Origin: CF-39 sp035651155 | Lineage (GTDB): Bacteria > Chloroflexota > Limnocylindria > P2-11E | Direction: 5' to 3' | DNA length: 64,000 bases | Assembly (NCBI GenBank): GCA_035651155.1 | Contig: DASRGG010000011.1 | Span: 91,005 to 155,004, forward strand | In this document: positions 1 to 9,059 of the stretch, in pieces | How the letters are laid out: each line of letters opens with the position of its first letter | Position numbering within the stretch: the stretch's first letter is position 1 | Notes under the pieces: generated by a model | Told to the model about the DNA's origin: nothing | What the model saw: only the letters and a program-made list of their open reading frames with translations | The model's database searches: none | Translations under genes and position numbers: made by a program

Positions 1-818
1 ACGGACACCACCTCCGGCGCGGTGAGGATGGCGCGGGTCGCCCCGGGCATCGCGCGCACGTCGTTCCCGGCCATGAGCGGCGCGGCGAGCATCGCCCACA
101 GCGAGAAGTGCGCGCGGTACTCGGCATCGCTCATGCCGCCGTTGCCCACCTCGAGCATGTCCGGATCGTTCCAGTGGTCTGGTCCCGCGTACGGGTAGAG
201 GTCGGCCTGGCCGTCGGCGATCGACACGATGCTCTCCCAGGTGTCTGCGATGTCGGGCCCCGTGCGCCACATGTGGCCGACCGTCCCCGCCCATTCCCAC
301 GGCCGGTCGCGCGCCCATTCCGATATCGCTAGGACCATGGGCCGTCCCGTGGCGCGGATCGCCTCGGTCCATCTCGGGTACGTGGTGCGTCCGCGCAGAC
401 CCTGCGTGTGGCACCAGTCCACCTTCATGAGATCCACGCCCCACTCCGCGAAGCGTCTCGCGTCACGCATCTCGCAGCCGCGGCTCGCGGGGTAGCCCTG
501 GCAGGTGCGCGAGCCCGCGCAGGTGTAGAGGCCGAAGCGGAGGCCGCGGCGGTGGATCTCGTCCGCGAGCCAGCGCATCCCGTGCGGGAACGCCCAGCGG
601 TTCTCCACGAGCTCGCCGTCGTCGTCACGCACGCTCGCGTGCCACGCGTCGTCGACGACCACATAGCGGTAGCCGGCGTCGCGCATGCCGCTCTCGATGA
701 GCGCGTCGGCGGTCTCGAGGACGAGCCTCTCGGAGATGAACGGACCGAAGCGGTTCCAGGAGTTCCAGCCCATCGGCGGCGTCGGCGCGAGACCGTCGCT
801 CAGCACGCCGAGACCCAT
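1..818 (-). CDS. GH27 alpha-galactosidase, 3' end outside window
   Basis: Reading leftward from an ATG at 818, 272 codons stay open to the window edge, so the C-terminus is missing. The N-terminus has the GH27 signature TPPMGWNSWN (residues 13-22). The nucleophile block LMKVDW puts the catalytic Asp at about residue 134, and HWNDPDMLEVGNGG (about 216-229) carries the acid/base Asp region. GH27 enzymes hydrolyse terminal alpha-galactosides (some act on alpha-N-acetylgalactosaminides) with retention. No signal peptide is visible, so a cytoplasmic enzyme is likely. The start lies about 10 bases inside the end of the upstream AAA ATPase gene on the same strand, so they may be cotranscribed. The family call is firm; substrate choice cannot be read from this part. 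Confidence 0.9.
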   Translation of the reverse strand, partial: MGLGVLSDGLAPTPPMGWNSWNRFGPFISERLVLETADALIESGMRDAGYRYVVVDDAWHASVRDDDGELVENRWAFPHGMRWLADEIHRRGLRFGLYTCAGSRTCQGYPASRGCEMRDARRFAEWGVDLMKVDWCHTQGLRGRTTYPRWTEAIRATGRPMVLAISEWARDRPWEWAGTVGHMWRTGPDIADTWESIVSIADGQADLYPYAGPDHWNDPDMLEVGNGGMSDAEYRAHFSLWAMLAAPLMAGNDVRAMPGATRAILTAPEVVS

Positions 819-827
819 CGCGAGCGG

Positions 828-2117
828 CTAGGACTCCTTCGGCGCGCCCGACGGGTCGAGCGAGACGAAGTACGAGTCGCACGCCATCTCGATGAGCTGC
901 GGCGTGAGCACGGGCTGCTGACCGAGGAAGCGCGAGGTGTCGATGAGCTGCTCGAGGATGTCGCGGGGATGGCACGAGCGCAGCCCGAGGTTCTTCCTGC
1001 GGTAGATCGCGAGGATCTGGCTCATCGCCTCGGCACGGTATTCGATGTTCTTGCGCGCGCACATGCGCTTGAAGATCTCCTCGTACTGCTCGACCGTCGG
1101 GGCCTCGATGCCGATCTTGTAGCGGATGCGGCGGAGGAACGCCTCGTCGACGAGGTCCGCGGGGTCGAGGTTCGTGGAGAAGATGATGAGCATGTCGAAG
1201 GGGATCTCGATCTTCTTGCCCGTGTGCAGCGTCAGGTAGTCGACGCGCTTCTCGAGCGGGACGATCCAGCGGTTCAGGAGGTCCTTCGGCGAGACGCGCT
1301 GGCGGCCGAAGTCGTCGACCATGAAGATGCCGCCGTTCGCCTTCATCTGGAACGGGGCCTCGTAGAACTTCGAGGTCTCGTCGTAGATGAGGTCCAGCGT
1401 CTCGAGCGTGAGCTCGCCACCGGTCATCACGATGGGCCGCTTGCTGATGACCCAGCGGTGGTCGTAACGAATGCGATCGGCCTGCGCCGGATCGAGCGCG
1501 GGCCGGTGATAGACCTGGTCGAAGACCTTGACGACCTGCTGGTCGACCTCGATCGCGTACGGAAGCACGACCTCGCCCTTGAGCAGGGAGACCAGGACCT
1601 CCGCGATCGTCGTCTTCCCGTTGCCCGGAGGGCCGAACAGGAAGATCGACTTGCCGGAGTTCACGGCGGGCCCGAGCTGCGCGAGCGTCTCGCGCGGGAT
1701 GACCATGTGGGAGAACGCCTTCGTGAGGTCCTCGGGCGTCACGTGGATGTTGGAGATCGACTGGCGCTGCACGGCCGCGATGTACGTCGCGAGCGGCACC
1801 GGTGCCTTTCCGACGTACTGGCTGCGCGCGAGCGCTTCCTGCGCCTTCTCGGACCCACGGTCGACGATCACGAACTGGTACGACGCGGACGAGATGCCGG
1901 CGCCGCCACGGATCTCGACGAGGCGCTCGCTCTTCAGGAACTCCATCACGCGATCGGTGACGCCCGTGATCGCGAGCCCGAGGGACCCGGCGATCTCGGC
2001 CATCGTCATCTGCCCGCGCAGGTAGAGGGTCTTGAGGGCGAGGTCGGCGAGGAACCCGACCGTGAGACCGGTCTGCTCGACGGTCTGCGGCTCGGGCGGC
2101 AGCGGGATGGCGGGCAT
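828..2117 (-). CDS. Winged-helix / AAA ATPase
   Basis: A 429-residue protein from the ATG at 2117. Residues about 20-75 look like a winged helix (AEIAGSLGLAITGVTDRVMEFL). The AAA core has Walker A GPPGNGKTT (about 162-170), a Walker B-like GGIFMVDDFGRQ (about 262-273) and a sensor-1-like FSTN. The fold resembles MoxR/Lon-type regulatory ATPases, but I cannot name a specific family; the partner or substrate is unknown. The same frame stays open through ligA, which reflects base composition. An in-frame TTG at 2180 follows the sequence AAAGAGGA too closely to be convincing, so the first ATG is preferred. It lies just downstream of ligA. Confidence 0.8.
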   Translation of the reverse strand: MPAIPLPPEPQTVEQTGLTVGFLADLALKTLYLRGQMTMAEIAGSLGLAITGVTDRVMEFLKSERLVEIRGGAGISSASYQFVIVDRGSEKAQEALARSQYVGKAPVPLATYIAAVQRQSISNIHVTPEDLTKAFSHMVIPRETLAQLGPAVNSGKSIFLFGPPGNGKTTIAEVLVSLLKGEVVLPYAIEVDQQVVKVFDQVYHRPALDPAQADRIRYDHRWVISKRPIVMTGGELTLETLDLIYDETSKFYEAPFQMKANGGIFMVDDFGRQRVSPKDLLNRWIVPLEKRVDYLTLHTGKKIEIPFDMLIIFSTNLDPADLVDEAFLRRIRYKIGIEAPTVEQYEEIFKRMCARKNIEYRAEAMSQILAIYRRKNLGLRSCHPRDILEQLIDTSRFLGQQPVLTPQLIEMACDSYFVSLDPSGAPKES

Positions 2118-2203
2118 GTCGGACGTGGCCGTCGCGCCCGCGGGTGCGGCGGGGCGCGGCGAGGTCTGCGGTTGGTACAAGTCCTCTTTACCCTTCCGTT
2201 CTG

Positions 2204-4249
2204 CTAACGGAGCATAGCGTCGAAGGTCTCCTCGTCCACCACTTTGACACCGAGCTGACGCGCCTTGTCGAGCTTGCTGCCCGCACTCGGCCCCGCGATG
2301 ACGAGATCCGTCTTCGCGCTCACCGAGCCGGTGACCTTCGCCCCGAGTGACCTCGCGAGCGCCTCCGCCTCTTCGCGCGAGCGTCGTGCGAGGGTGCCCG
2401 TGAACACGACCGTCTTTCCCGCGAGCGGGCTGTCCGCGCTCGTCTCGCGCGGCGCGGGGAGGATCGGATGGAGGTCGGCGGCGGCGAGCGCGGTGAGGAA
2501 GGCCTGCTCCTCGGGCCGGGCGAAGAATTCGGTGATGCCGCGCGCCACCACCTCGCCGATGCCCTGGATCGACTGCAGCTCCTCGGCCGACGCCCGCCGC
2601 AGCTCGTCGAGCACCTGGCCGAAGGTCGCGTCCTTCGGGACGCGACGGGCGAGCCAGCGCGCGAGATCCTCGGCGGTCGACTCGCCGACGTTCGGGATCC
2701 CGAGCGCATTGATCATCCGCGCGAGCGGCCGCCGCCGCGCGTTCGCGATCCGCTCGACGATGTTGCTCGCGCTCTTCTCCGCGAACCGATCGAGCTCGAG
2801 GAGCTGCTCCTTCTTGAGGCGGAACACGTCGGCGGGATTCGACACGAGACCGCGCTCCTGAAGCCGCGTGATGAGCGCCCAGCCCATCCCCTCGATGTCG
2901 AAGCCGCCTCGCCCGACGAAATGGCCGATGCGCTGCCCCGTCTTCGCGGGGCACGCGGGATTCGCGCAGCGGTAGGCGACCTCGCCCTCGGCATGCTCGA
3001 CGGCGCCGCCGCAGACGGGACAGCGCTCCGGCATCCGGAACTCCGGATACCGCTTCCCCTTCTCGCGCGCGTCGCGCTCGACGCGGACGACTTCGGGGAT
3101 CACGTCGCCGGCGCGCTGGATGATCACGCGGTCCCCCTTGCGGACGTCGAGACGGCGCACCTCGTCGAGGTTGTGCAGCGTCGCGCGGCGGACGGTCGTG
3201 CCGCCGACGAGCACCGGGGTGAGCGCGGCGACCGGTGTGAGCACGCCCGTGCGCCCGACGTACACGAGGATGTCCTCGACCACCGTCGTGGCCTGCTCCG
3301 CCGGGAACTTGTACGCGGCCGCCCACCGCGGGCTGCGCGCGACGAATCCGAGCTTGTCCTGGTCGGCGACCCGATCGACCTTCACGACGACGCCGTCGAT
3401 CCCGTAGTCGAGCTCGTGCCGCCTGTCCTTCCATTCGCTCACGAACGCGAGGACGGCGTCCACGTCCGCGGCCTTGCGCCAGTGCGGATTCGTCCGGATG
3501 CCGAGCGCCTGGAGCCGCGTGAGGAGCGCGGCCTGGGAATCGACATCGAGTCCCGCCGCGGAGTACGCGAACATCGCGAGATTCCGTTTCGCCGTCGCCG
3601 CGGGATCGAGCTGGCGCACCGCCCCCGCGGCGGCGTTGCGCGGATTCGCGAAGAGCGGCTCTCCGCGCTCGGCCCGCTCGCGGTTGGTCGCCTCGAACGA
3701 CGCCGTCGGCAGATAGACCTCGCCGCGCACGTCGACACGCCCGGGCACCCGCTCGCGCAGGTGGAGCGGGATCGACGCGATCGTTCGAAGGTTCGCGGTG
3801 ACGTCCTCGCCGGTGAAGCCGTCGCCGCGCGTCGCGCCCTGCACGAAGATGCCGTCCCGATACGTGAGATTGACGGCGAGGCCGTCGATCTTCAGCTCGC
3901 AGACGTAGCCGACGTCGTCGCGGCCCAGGGTCTTCCGCACGCGTTGGTCGAACGCGCGCAGCTCGGTCTCGTCGAACACGTTCGAGAGGCTGAGCATCGG
4001 TCGGGCGTGCTCGACCGGCGCGAACCGCGCGGACGGCGCCGCGCCCACGCGCTGCGTCGGCGATTCGGGAGTGACGAGCTCGGGATGCCGCGCTTCGAGA
4101 TCCTGGAGCTCGCGCATGAGCGCGTCGTACGACTCGTCCGAGATCGTCGGCCGATCGAGCACGTGGTACTCGTAGTTCGCCTTCTCGATCAGCTCCCGGA
4201 GCTCGGCCACGCGCTTCCGCACGGAGGACGACGGCGCCATCGTCGTCAT
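2204..4249 (-). CDS. ligA: NAD-dependent DNA ligase LigA
   Basis: 681 residues, the usual LigA length. Order of domains: N-terminal Ia domain, adenylation domain with the KxDG motif CELKIDGLAVNL (Lys at about 120) and TRGDGFTGEDVT, OB fold, a four-cysteine zinc finger (CPVCGG then CANPACP, about 410-435), helix-hairpin-helix repeats (NALGIPNVGE, IQGIGEVVA) and a C-terminal BRCT domain (TVVFTGTLARRSREEAEAL). It seals nicks during replication and repair using NAD+. The start is the ATG at 4249; a second ATG lies three codons further in. All catalytic motifs are present. Confidence 0.97.
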   Translation of the reverse strand: MTTMAPSSSVRKRVAELRELIEKANYEYHVLDRPTISDESYDALMRELQDLEARHPELVTPESPTQRVGAAPSARFAPVEHARPMLSLSNVFDETELRAFDQRVRKTLGRDDVGYVCELKIDGLAVNLTYRDGIFVQGATRGDGFTGEDVTANLRTIASIPLHLRERVPGRVDVRGEVYLPTASFEATNRERAERGEPLFANPRNAAAGAVRQLDPAATAKRNLAMFAYSAAGLDVDSQAALLTRLQALGIRTNPHWRKAADVDAVLAFVSEWKDRRHELDYGIDGVVVKVDRVADQDKLGFVARSPRWAAAYKFPAEQATTVVEDILVYVGRTGVLTPVAALTPVLVGGTTVRRATLHNLDEVRRLDVRKGDRVIIQRAGDVIPEVVRVERDAREKGKRYPEFRMPERCPVCGGAVEHAEGEVAYRCANPACPAKTGQRIGHFVGRGGFDIEGMGWALITRLQERGLVSNPADVFRLKKEQLLELDRFAEKSASNIVERIANARRRPLARMINALGIPNVGESTAEDLARWLARRVPKDATFGQVLDELRRASAEELQSIQGIGEVVARGITEFFARPEEQAFLTALAAADLHPILPAPRETSADSPLAGKTVVFTGTLARRSREEAEALARSLGAKVTGSVSAKTDLVIAGPSAGSKLDKARQLGVKVVDEETFDAMLR

Positions 4250-4276
4250 TCTCGCGCGACGGTGTCGGCGACGGTG

Positions 4277-4519
4277 CTACGGCGTCTGCGGCTTCGGCGC
4301 TCTCTTTCGCAGCTCGGGCCGCCATTTCGAATGCTCCTTCCCAGGCCGCGCGCCGGTCCGAGGATCCGGCATCGTCTCGCTCCCCTGCTTTCGCTTTCGC
4401 GCGCGGCTCGTCACGCCGACCTCGGGATCGCGGCGAGCGACGGGGCCGCCTCCGCGGACCGATCGTTTCGTCGGCACCGTGCCGCGGTCCTTCTCGCGCT
4501 CGGCTCGTGTCTTCGGCAT
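4277..4519 (-). CDS. Small basic protein, function unknown
   Basis: An 80-residue Lys/Arg-rich, low-complexity protein beginning MPKTRAEREKDRG and ending KRAPKPQTP. The ATG at 4519 has a strong ribosome site, GGGAGG, five bases upstream, which is the main reason for calling it. No domain is recognisable; it looks disordered and could bind nucleic acid, but that is only inference from charge. It ends 27 bases before the ligA start on the same strand, so the two may be cotranscribed. Confidence 0.55.
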   Translation of the reverse strand: MPKTRAEREKDRGTVPTKRSVRGGGPVARRDPEVGVTSRARKRKQGSETMPDPRTGARPGKEHSKWRPELRKRAPKPQTP

Positions 4520-4760
4520 CGCGACCTCCCACCGGACGGTGCGTCCGCCCCGCCGGGTCCCACTCATACCACGTCGTTGACCACGCCCGCCGGTGCCCGC
4601 GTGGTGCGCGTCGGGCGGGACCGGACGGCCCTCCCCGACCTCGTCACGCGCGCGGTCGCCCAGGACAGAGCCGTCAGCCATCGCGACGAGTGGCGCGGCC
4701 ACCGCGACCCGCTCTGGGGCGGGCCGCTCCGCTCACACGACGGGTCTACTGTCGGCTGCG

Positions 4761-5468
4761 ATGGACGCGAACGCGATCGAGACGACCCTGGCGGCGGCCG
4801 ATCGCGAGCTCGCGGCCGGCCGTCTCCCCGAGCTGCGGGCTCTCGGGTTCTGGCGCGCGGTGGCGGCGGTGAAGCGCGACCGGCGGCTCGTCGCCCGCTA
4901 CGCCGATCGGATCGCCCACATCGATCGCGCCACGTTCGTCCGCGCCGTGCCGCTTCACACCAGCGCCGCCGTCGGCATCGTGCTCCTCTTCCTCGGCTTC
5001 GCGCTCGGGATCCTGCTCCTCGGCGTCGCGGAGCCGTTCGATCGTCCGTGGCGCGAGCTCGTCCTCCTCGCCGCGGCGGGCGCGCTCGACGCGACGACGC
5101 ACGGCCTCGCGCACTTCCTCGTCGGAACGGCCGTCGGCATCCGGTACACCGACGCCTTCGTGGACCTGCCGAAGAAGCCGCAGCCCGGATTGAAGATCGA
5201 TTACGCGAGCTACCTGCGCGCGTCAGCGACGGGGCGCGCCTGGATGCACGCGTCGGGCGCCATCGCGACGAAGCTCACGCCGTTCGTGGTCATCCCCTAC
5301 GCGCTCGCGATCCGTTGCGACGCCTGGGCGATCGTCGTGCTGCTCGCGATCGGCGTGCTGCAGATCGCCACCGACGTGCTGTTCTCCGTGAAGGCATCGG
5401 ACTGGAAGAAGTTCCGCCGCGAGATGCGGCTCGCCCGCCGATCGACGGCATGGGTGGACGATCGCTGA
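4761..5468 (+). CDS. Integral membrane protein, unknown function
   Basis: 235 residues with hydrophobic segments at about 62-85 (VGIVLLFLGFALGILLLGVA), about 96-124 and about 185-212, a soluble N-terminal helical region and a basic C-terminus. The segment DATTHGLAHFLVG has an HxxxH pattern like the HExxH of site-2 proteases, but without the Glu, so activity is doubtful. It is transcribed toward the helicase gene and the two end with adjacent stops (5468/5469). I do not recognise a named family. Confidence 0.65.
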   Translation: MDANAIETTLAAADRELAAGRLPELRALGFWRAVAAVKRDRRLVARYADRIAHIDRATFVRAVPLHTSAAVGIVLLFLGFALGILLLGVAEPFDRPWRELVLLAAAGALDATTHGLAHFLVGTAVGIRYTDAFVDLPKKPQPGLKIDYASYLRASATGRAWMHASGAIATKLTPFVVIPYALAIRCDAWAIVVLLAIGVLQIATDVLFSVKASDWKKFRREMRLARRSTAWVDDR

Positions 5469-7733
5469 TCAGCCCTTCGCGAGCTTCGCGAAGGACGCCA
5501 TGAGCTTCTTCACTCCCTTGTCCGGGAACGCCACGGTGACCTCCTCGTCGTCGCTGCGCCGCATGCTCGAGACGACGACGCCGCTCCCCAGCGAGGGATG
5601 GCGCACGTGGTCGCCGGGACGGAAGCGCGTCCCGCTCGGTCCCGGTCGCTTCCTGGCCGCCTCGCTCCGCCCCGTCCACGCTCCCGGCAGTCCGGCGAGC
5701 GCGGTCTCGCGACGCGCCTCCTTGCGCTCCTCGTAGCGATCGCGGCCGCGATCCCAGTCGAGCTCGGCCCACTGATCGCGCTCCTCGGTCTCGATCGTCC
5801 CACGCACCTCGACGCCGTCCGAGGGAAGCTCGCGCAGGAAGCGCGACGGCGGGTTCTCGTTGGTGCGGCCGAAGAGCATGCGGCGGCGCGTGTACGAGAG
5901 GAAGCATCGATCCATCGCGCGCGTGATGCCGACGTAGCAGAGACGGCGCTCCTCCTCGAGCCGCGATTCGCCGTCGAGCGACCGCGCGTGCGGGAAGACG
6001 CCTTCCTCCATCCCGGTGAGGAACACGATCGGGAACTCGAGGCCCTTCACCGCGTGCAGCGTGATGAGCGTCGCCGCGGGCGCCGCCTCCATCCATTCGT
6101 CCTGGTCGGAGACGAGCGCGACCTGCTCGAGGAAGGCGGGCAGCTGCTCGTCGAGCGGCAGCCCGACGAACTCCTCCGCGAGGCTGCGCAGCTCGAGGAC
6201 GTTGGCCTGCCGCTCCTCGCCCTCCTCGGTTCCGTCCTTCAGGTAGGTGGCGTAGCTCGTTCCGCCGATCACCTGGTCGATGAGCTGCGGCAGCTCGCGC
6301 TCGACGACCTCGGCGCGAAGGCGCTCGAGCAACCGCCCGAACGCCGCGAGCGCGGACCGCTGGCGGGCGGGCACGTCCGCGATCTCCTCCGCCCGGAGGA
6401 GAGCCTGCGCCGCCGTGAGGCTCCACTCGCGCGCGAACGCGCGAAGGCTCGACCGCGTCTTGTCGCCGATGCCGCGCGGCGGCACGTTGAGCACGCGCGC
6501 GAGGGCGACGGAGTCCTGCGGGTTGCGGATGAGCCGCAGGTACGCGAGGACGTCCTTCACCTCACGCCGCTGATAGAAGGACACGCCTCCGACGACCTGA
6601 TACGCGAGCCCGAACGAGCGGAACACGTCCTCGATCGGCCGGGACTGCGCGTTCGTCCGGTACAGCACGGCGACGTCGCGCGCGCTCTTCACCTCGCCCT
6701 GACGCTGCAGGCGCTCGATCTCGCGAGCGATGAGCTCCGCCTCGTGGTGCTCGTCGTACGCCTGGAGGACGACGACGTCCGGGCCGCCGACGCGCTCGGT
6801 CCAGAGCTTCTTCTCCTTGCGCGCCGCGTTGTTGCGCACGACCGACCACGCCGCGTCGAGGATGCGCTGGGTGCTGCGGTAGTTCTGCTCGAGCTTCACG
6901 ACCTTCGCGTTCGGATAGTCGCGCTCGAAGTCGAGGATGTTGCGCACGTCCGCGCCGCGCCACGAGAACACGCTCTGATCGTCGTCGCCGACGACGGCGA
7001 GGTTCTGCTTGAAGCCGGCGAGATGGCGAAGGAGCTCGTACTGCGCGCGGTTCGTGTCCTGGTATTCGTCGACCAGGACGTACTGATAGCGGTCCTGCCA
7101 CCGCTCGAGCGCGCGGTCGCTCGTGGCGAACAGCCGGCATGCCAGCAGCAGCAGATCGTCGAAGTCGACCGCGTTGTTCTCACGGAGCAGCGATTCGTAA
7201 CGCGGCCACACCCGCGCGATGACGCGCTCGAGCTGGCCCTTGGGCTGCTGCCCGAGATCCGCCGGCCCCTTCAGCTCGTTCTTCGCTCCCGAGATCGCCG
7301 CGCCGATCGCGCCGGGCGCGAAGAGCTTCTCGCTGACACCCTCCTCGGCCATCGCCTGCCGCAGGAGCGCGCGCTGGTCGCCCTCGTCGTAGATCGCGAA
7401 GCCGCGGTCGAGCCCCACGAGCGGCCCGTCGTGCCGCAGGAGCCGCGCGCAGAACGCGTGGAAGGTGCCCACGGTGAGCTCGTCGAGCCGTTCGCGACCG
7501 ACCAGGCGATCGAGCCGTTGGCGCATCTCGCGCGCCGCCTTGTTCGTGAAGGTCACGGCGAGGATCGAGCGCGCCGGTACGCCCTCGCGGATGAGGTAGG
7601 CGATGCGATGCGTGAGCACGCGGGTCTTGCCGGAGCCGGCGCCGGCGAGGATGAGCAGCGGACCGTCCTTGTGAGTCACGGCCGTGCGCTGCTCCGGATT
7701 GAGGGGGTCGAGGATGGGGTCTGGGGCCACCAC
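5469..7733 (-). CDS. pcrA: PcrA/UvrD-type DNA helicase
   Basis: About 754 residues from the GTG at 7733, chosen because the conserved N-terminus DPLNPEQRTAV begins just after it. SF1A helicase motifs in order: Q motif/Walker A (LILAGAGSGKT), TFTNKAAREM (Ia), DEYQDTN (II), GDDDQSVFSWRGA (III), LEQNYRST (IV), LHAVKGLEFPIVF (V) and YVGITRA (VI). It acts in nucleotide excision repair, replication restart and removal of RecA. The C-terminal ~50 residues (from GDHVRHPSLGSGVV) form the usual PcrA Tudor-like RNA-polymerase-contact domain. UvrD and PcrA cannot be told apart here. Confidence 0.93.
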   Translation of the reverse strand: MVAPDPILDPLNPEQRTAVTHKDGPLLILAGAGSGKTRVLTHRIAYLIREGVPARSILAVTFTNKAAREMRQRLDRLVGRERLDELTVGTFHAFCARLLRHDGPLVGLDRGFAIYDEGDQRALLRQAMAEEGVSEKLFAPGAIGAAISGAKNELKGPADLGQQPKGQLERVIARVWPRYESLLRENNAVDFDDLLLLACRLFATSDRALERWQDRYQYVLVDEYQDTNRAQYELLRHLAGFKQNLAVVGDDDQSVFSWRGADVRNILDFERDYPNAKVVKLEQNYRSTQRILDAAWSVVRNNAARKEKKLWTERVGGPDVVVLQAYDEHHEAELIAREIERLQRQGEVKSARDVAVLYRTNAQSRPIEDVFRSFGLAYQVVGGVSFYQRREVKDVLAYLRLIRNPQDSVALARVLNVPPRGIGDKTRSSLRAFAREWSLTAAQALLRAEEIADVPARQRSALAAFGRLLERLRAEVVERELPQLIDQVIGGTSYATYLKDGTEEGEERQANVLELRSLAEEFVGLPLDEQLPAFLEQVALVSDQDEWMEAAPAATLITLHAVKGLEFPIVFLTGMEEGVFPHARSLDGESRLEEERRLCYVGITRAMDRCFLSYTRRRMLFGRTNENPPSRFLRELPSDGVEVRGTIETEERDQWAELDWDRGRDRYEERKEARRETALAGLPGAWTGRSEAARKRPGPSGTRFRPGDHVRHPSLGSGVVVSSMRRSDDEEVTVAFPDKGVKKLMASFAKLAKG

Positions 7734-8210
7734 GCCAATTGTGGACGTGAATGTGGATAAAGGCCTTTCCTCGCGGCCGCCCGCGGGGCACTCTTCGCGG
7801 CCTATCCCGAGAAGCTGTCGTGGGGCGAGCGATCGGCCCACGCCGGAGTCTCGGGATTCGCTTTTCCGCCCCGGCGTGGACCGCGCCCGCCGCTCGCGTC
7901 GCTCGGCCGCGTCGGCGCGTGTTCACGCCCGGTGGAAAACTCGCCACGTTTGGTGGATGACCGTCGCGCGAGTCGTGGATAAGAGGATTGAGCGCCGCGC
8001 AAGCGAGCCGTATGTTCTCCCCGTCCCGAGGGGTCTGCTAAAGGGACCGGGCCTAAGATTCCATCAAGGGCGGCGGTCCCCGGGAGCGCAACCGGAGATA
8101 GCATCAAAGGCGGTCCGAGAGGAAATCGAGGATCGGCTCCACGGCCAGGCCGCTGACCATCGATGCAGCGGTCGGGCACGGAGGCAGGTCGCTCGGGACG
8201 CTTCTTTCGG
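7734..8210. other. Non-coding gap with two DnaA-box-like sites
   Basis: No convincing gene. It contains a perfect DnaA 9-mer TGTGGATAA at 7752-7760 and a one-mismatch copy CGTGGATAA at 7974-7982. There is also a short local repeat, ATCAAGGGCGG near 8064 and ATCAAAGGCGG near 8103. Two boxes 220 bp apart do not make an origin. The gap ends at the left direct repeat of the island. Confidence 0.4.
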
Positions 8211-8232
8211 TGAGTATCCCGTCGGAGCAGGG
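8211..8232 (+). repeat. Left direct repeat of island
   Basis: TGAG followed by TATCCCGTCGGAGCAGGG. The 18-base core at 8215-8232 is identical to 10122-10139; the copy at the right end has one extra T after TGAG. Confidence 0.75.
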
Positions 8233-8286
8233 GGCGTCCCTGGACCGGCGGGATTTCCTTTTTCCTGTGTGGTTCCGAGGTGGCGA

Positions 8287-8532
8287 CTACGTGAGGCCGT
8301 ACTTCTCGATCAGTGCCGCAAGGCCCTTCTTGCCAATCCCCGTTTGTCGCGGGCCAAGAATTGCGCCGAGGGTTCCGTCCGGGATCGGCTTCTTCTTGTC
8401 TGGCACCACCGTTGGATAGTGCCCAGGCTTTTGGAGGGCGATGCCATGCGTGCTGCGGCCCTTTTCGACCCAACCGTCCTTCTGGAGCAGTCGAATCAGT
8501 TGCTTGCCGGTGACGGCCGGTATCTCGCCCAC
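8287..8532 (-). CDS. hicA: HicA-family mRNA interferase toxin
   Basis: 81 residues. It has the YcfA/HicA fold pattern: GKQLIRLLQKDGW at the start, the catalytic His in GRSTHGIALQ, then TVVPDKKKPIPDGTLGAIL, as in HicA double-stranded-RNA-binding-like RNases that cut mRNA. It starts 12 bases after the end of the hicB-like gene, so this is an antitoxin-first hicBA operon. The C-terminus (GKKGLAALIEKYGLT) is slightly longer than in minimal HicA proteins. Toxicity itself is inference. Confidence 0.82.
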   Translation of the reverse strand: MGEIPAVTGKQLIRLLQKDGWVEKGRSTHGIALQKPGHYPTVVPDKKKPIPDGTLGAILGPRQTGIGKKGLAALIEKYGLT

Positions 8533-8544
8533 CGGCCGAGCATG

Positions 8545-8886
8545 TTAAGCCGAAACCGGAACCGCGTAAGTGGTAGAGAACGCGGCGCCACCGCCGAGCG
8601 CCACCACGGGCGCGTCAGTCTTGACCTGTGCGGGCACGTTCGCGCCCGCGGGGTAGAGCTTGATCCCATGCTCCTTGAAGAACTTCGCACGCTGTCCTGT
8701 CTGCTCAAGCGTGCTCAGGTGAAGCTCGATCAGTTCCGCGATCTCAGCCTGAACATCCTCAAACGAGTCGGCGTACGTCGCCGTGCCGAGCTCCACGCAC
8801 TCGGCCAACCACTGGTCACCGTCCTGCGTGAAGCGAACAGTGAGAACGACCTTGCTGACTGCCTTCGCCTTGCCTAGCGCCACCAT
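8545..8886 (-). CDS. hicB: HicB-family antitoxin
   Basis: 113 residues from the ATG at 8886, preceded by a GGGGGCGG stretch. The core VVLTVRFTQDGDQWLAECVELGTATYADSFEDVQAEI is the HicB partial RNase H-like fold that blocks HicA. An alternative ATG at 8943 adds 19 residues and sits only about 5 bases after a TATATA -10-like element, which would make a leaderless message; homology favours the shorter start. The C-terminal tail has no obvious DNA-binding helix, so autoregulation may depend on another protein. Confidence 0.78.
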   Translation of the reverse strand: MVALGKAKAVSKVVLTVRFTQDGDQWLAECVELGTATYADSFEDVQAEIAELIELHLSTLEQTGQRAKFFKEHGIKLYPAGANVPAQVKTDAPVVALGGGAAFSTTYAVPVSA

Positions 8887-8946
8887 GTCTACCGCCCCCA
8901 CTTCGCACCCCCACCCGTCACCCACCGTCCTGTGCGAGTCCATGTT

Positions 8947-8982
8947 GTATATACGACCGGCAGACGATTCGTGACCGGTCAC
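8947..8982 (-). promoter_or_regulatory. hicBA promoter with two palindromes
   Basis: A perfect 12-base palindrome GTGACCGGTCAC (8971-8982) covers the expected -35 zone, and an 8-base palindrome GTATATAC (8947-8954) contains a TATATA -10-like element read leftward. Paired palindromes over promoter elements are typical operators of toxin-antitoxin operons. The promoter call is inference from position. Confidence 0.5.
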
Positions 8983-9023
8983 TTCCTCAACATACGCAGG
9001 ATTCCGGCCATTCCCTCGTGTGC

Positions 9024-9053
9024 TTGACAGAAGCCTTACGTAATCCTTACGAT
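9024..9053 (+). promoter_or_regulatory. Sigma-A-like promoter for a leaderless message
   Basis: Perfect -35 TTGACA (9024-9029), an 18-base spacer and -10 TACGAT (9048-9053). The predicted start of transcription, about 7 bases on, coincides with the in-frame GTG at 9060, so the HTH gene is probably translated without a leader. Confidence 0.6.
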
Positions 9054-9059
9054 ACGCGG

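Noticed and set aside
408..2207. Long open frame on the plus strand opposite the AAA ATPase and GH27 genes
   Set aside because: Composition-driven shadow: Arg/Asp/Leu-rich without any domain, while the minus strand encodes well-conserved proteins.
828..4532. One 1,234-codon minus-strand protein covering the ATPase and ligA
   Set aside because: Its upstream two thirds is an out-of-frame reading of ligA; only the last ~430 codons are real.
4761..5468. Active site-2 protease
   Set aside because: The HGLAH segment lacks the catalytic Glu of HExxH and no second metal motif is seen.
7752..7982. DnaA-box-like 9-mers as a replication origin
   Set aside because: Only two good boxes 220 bp apart, no A+T-rich unwinding region and no dnaA/dnaN neighbours.
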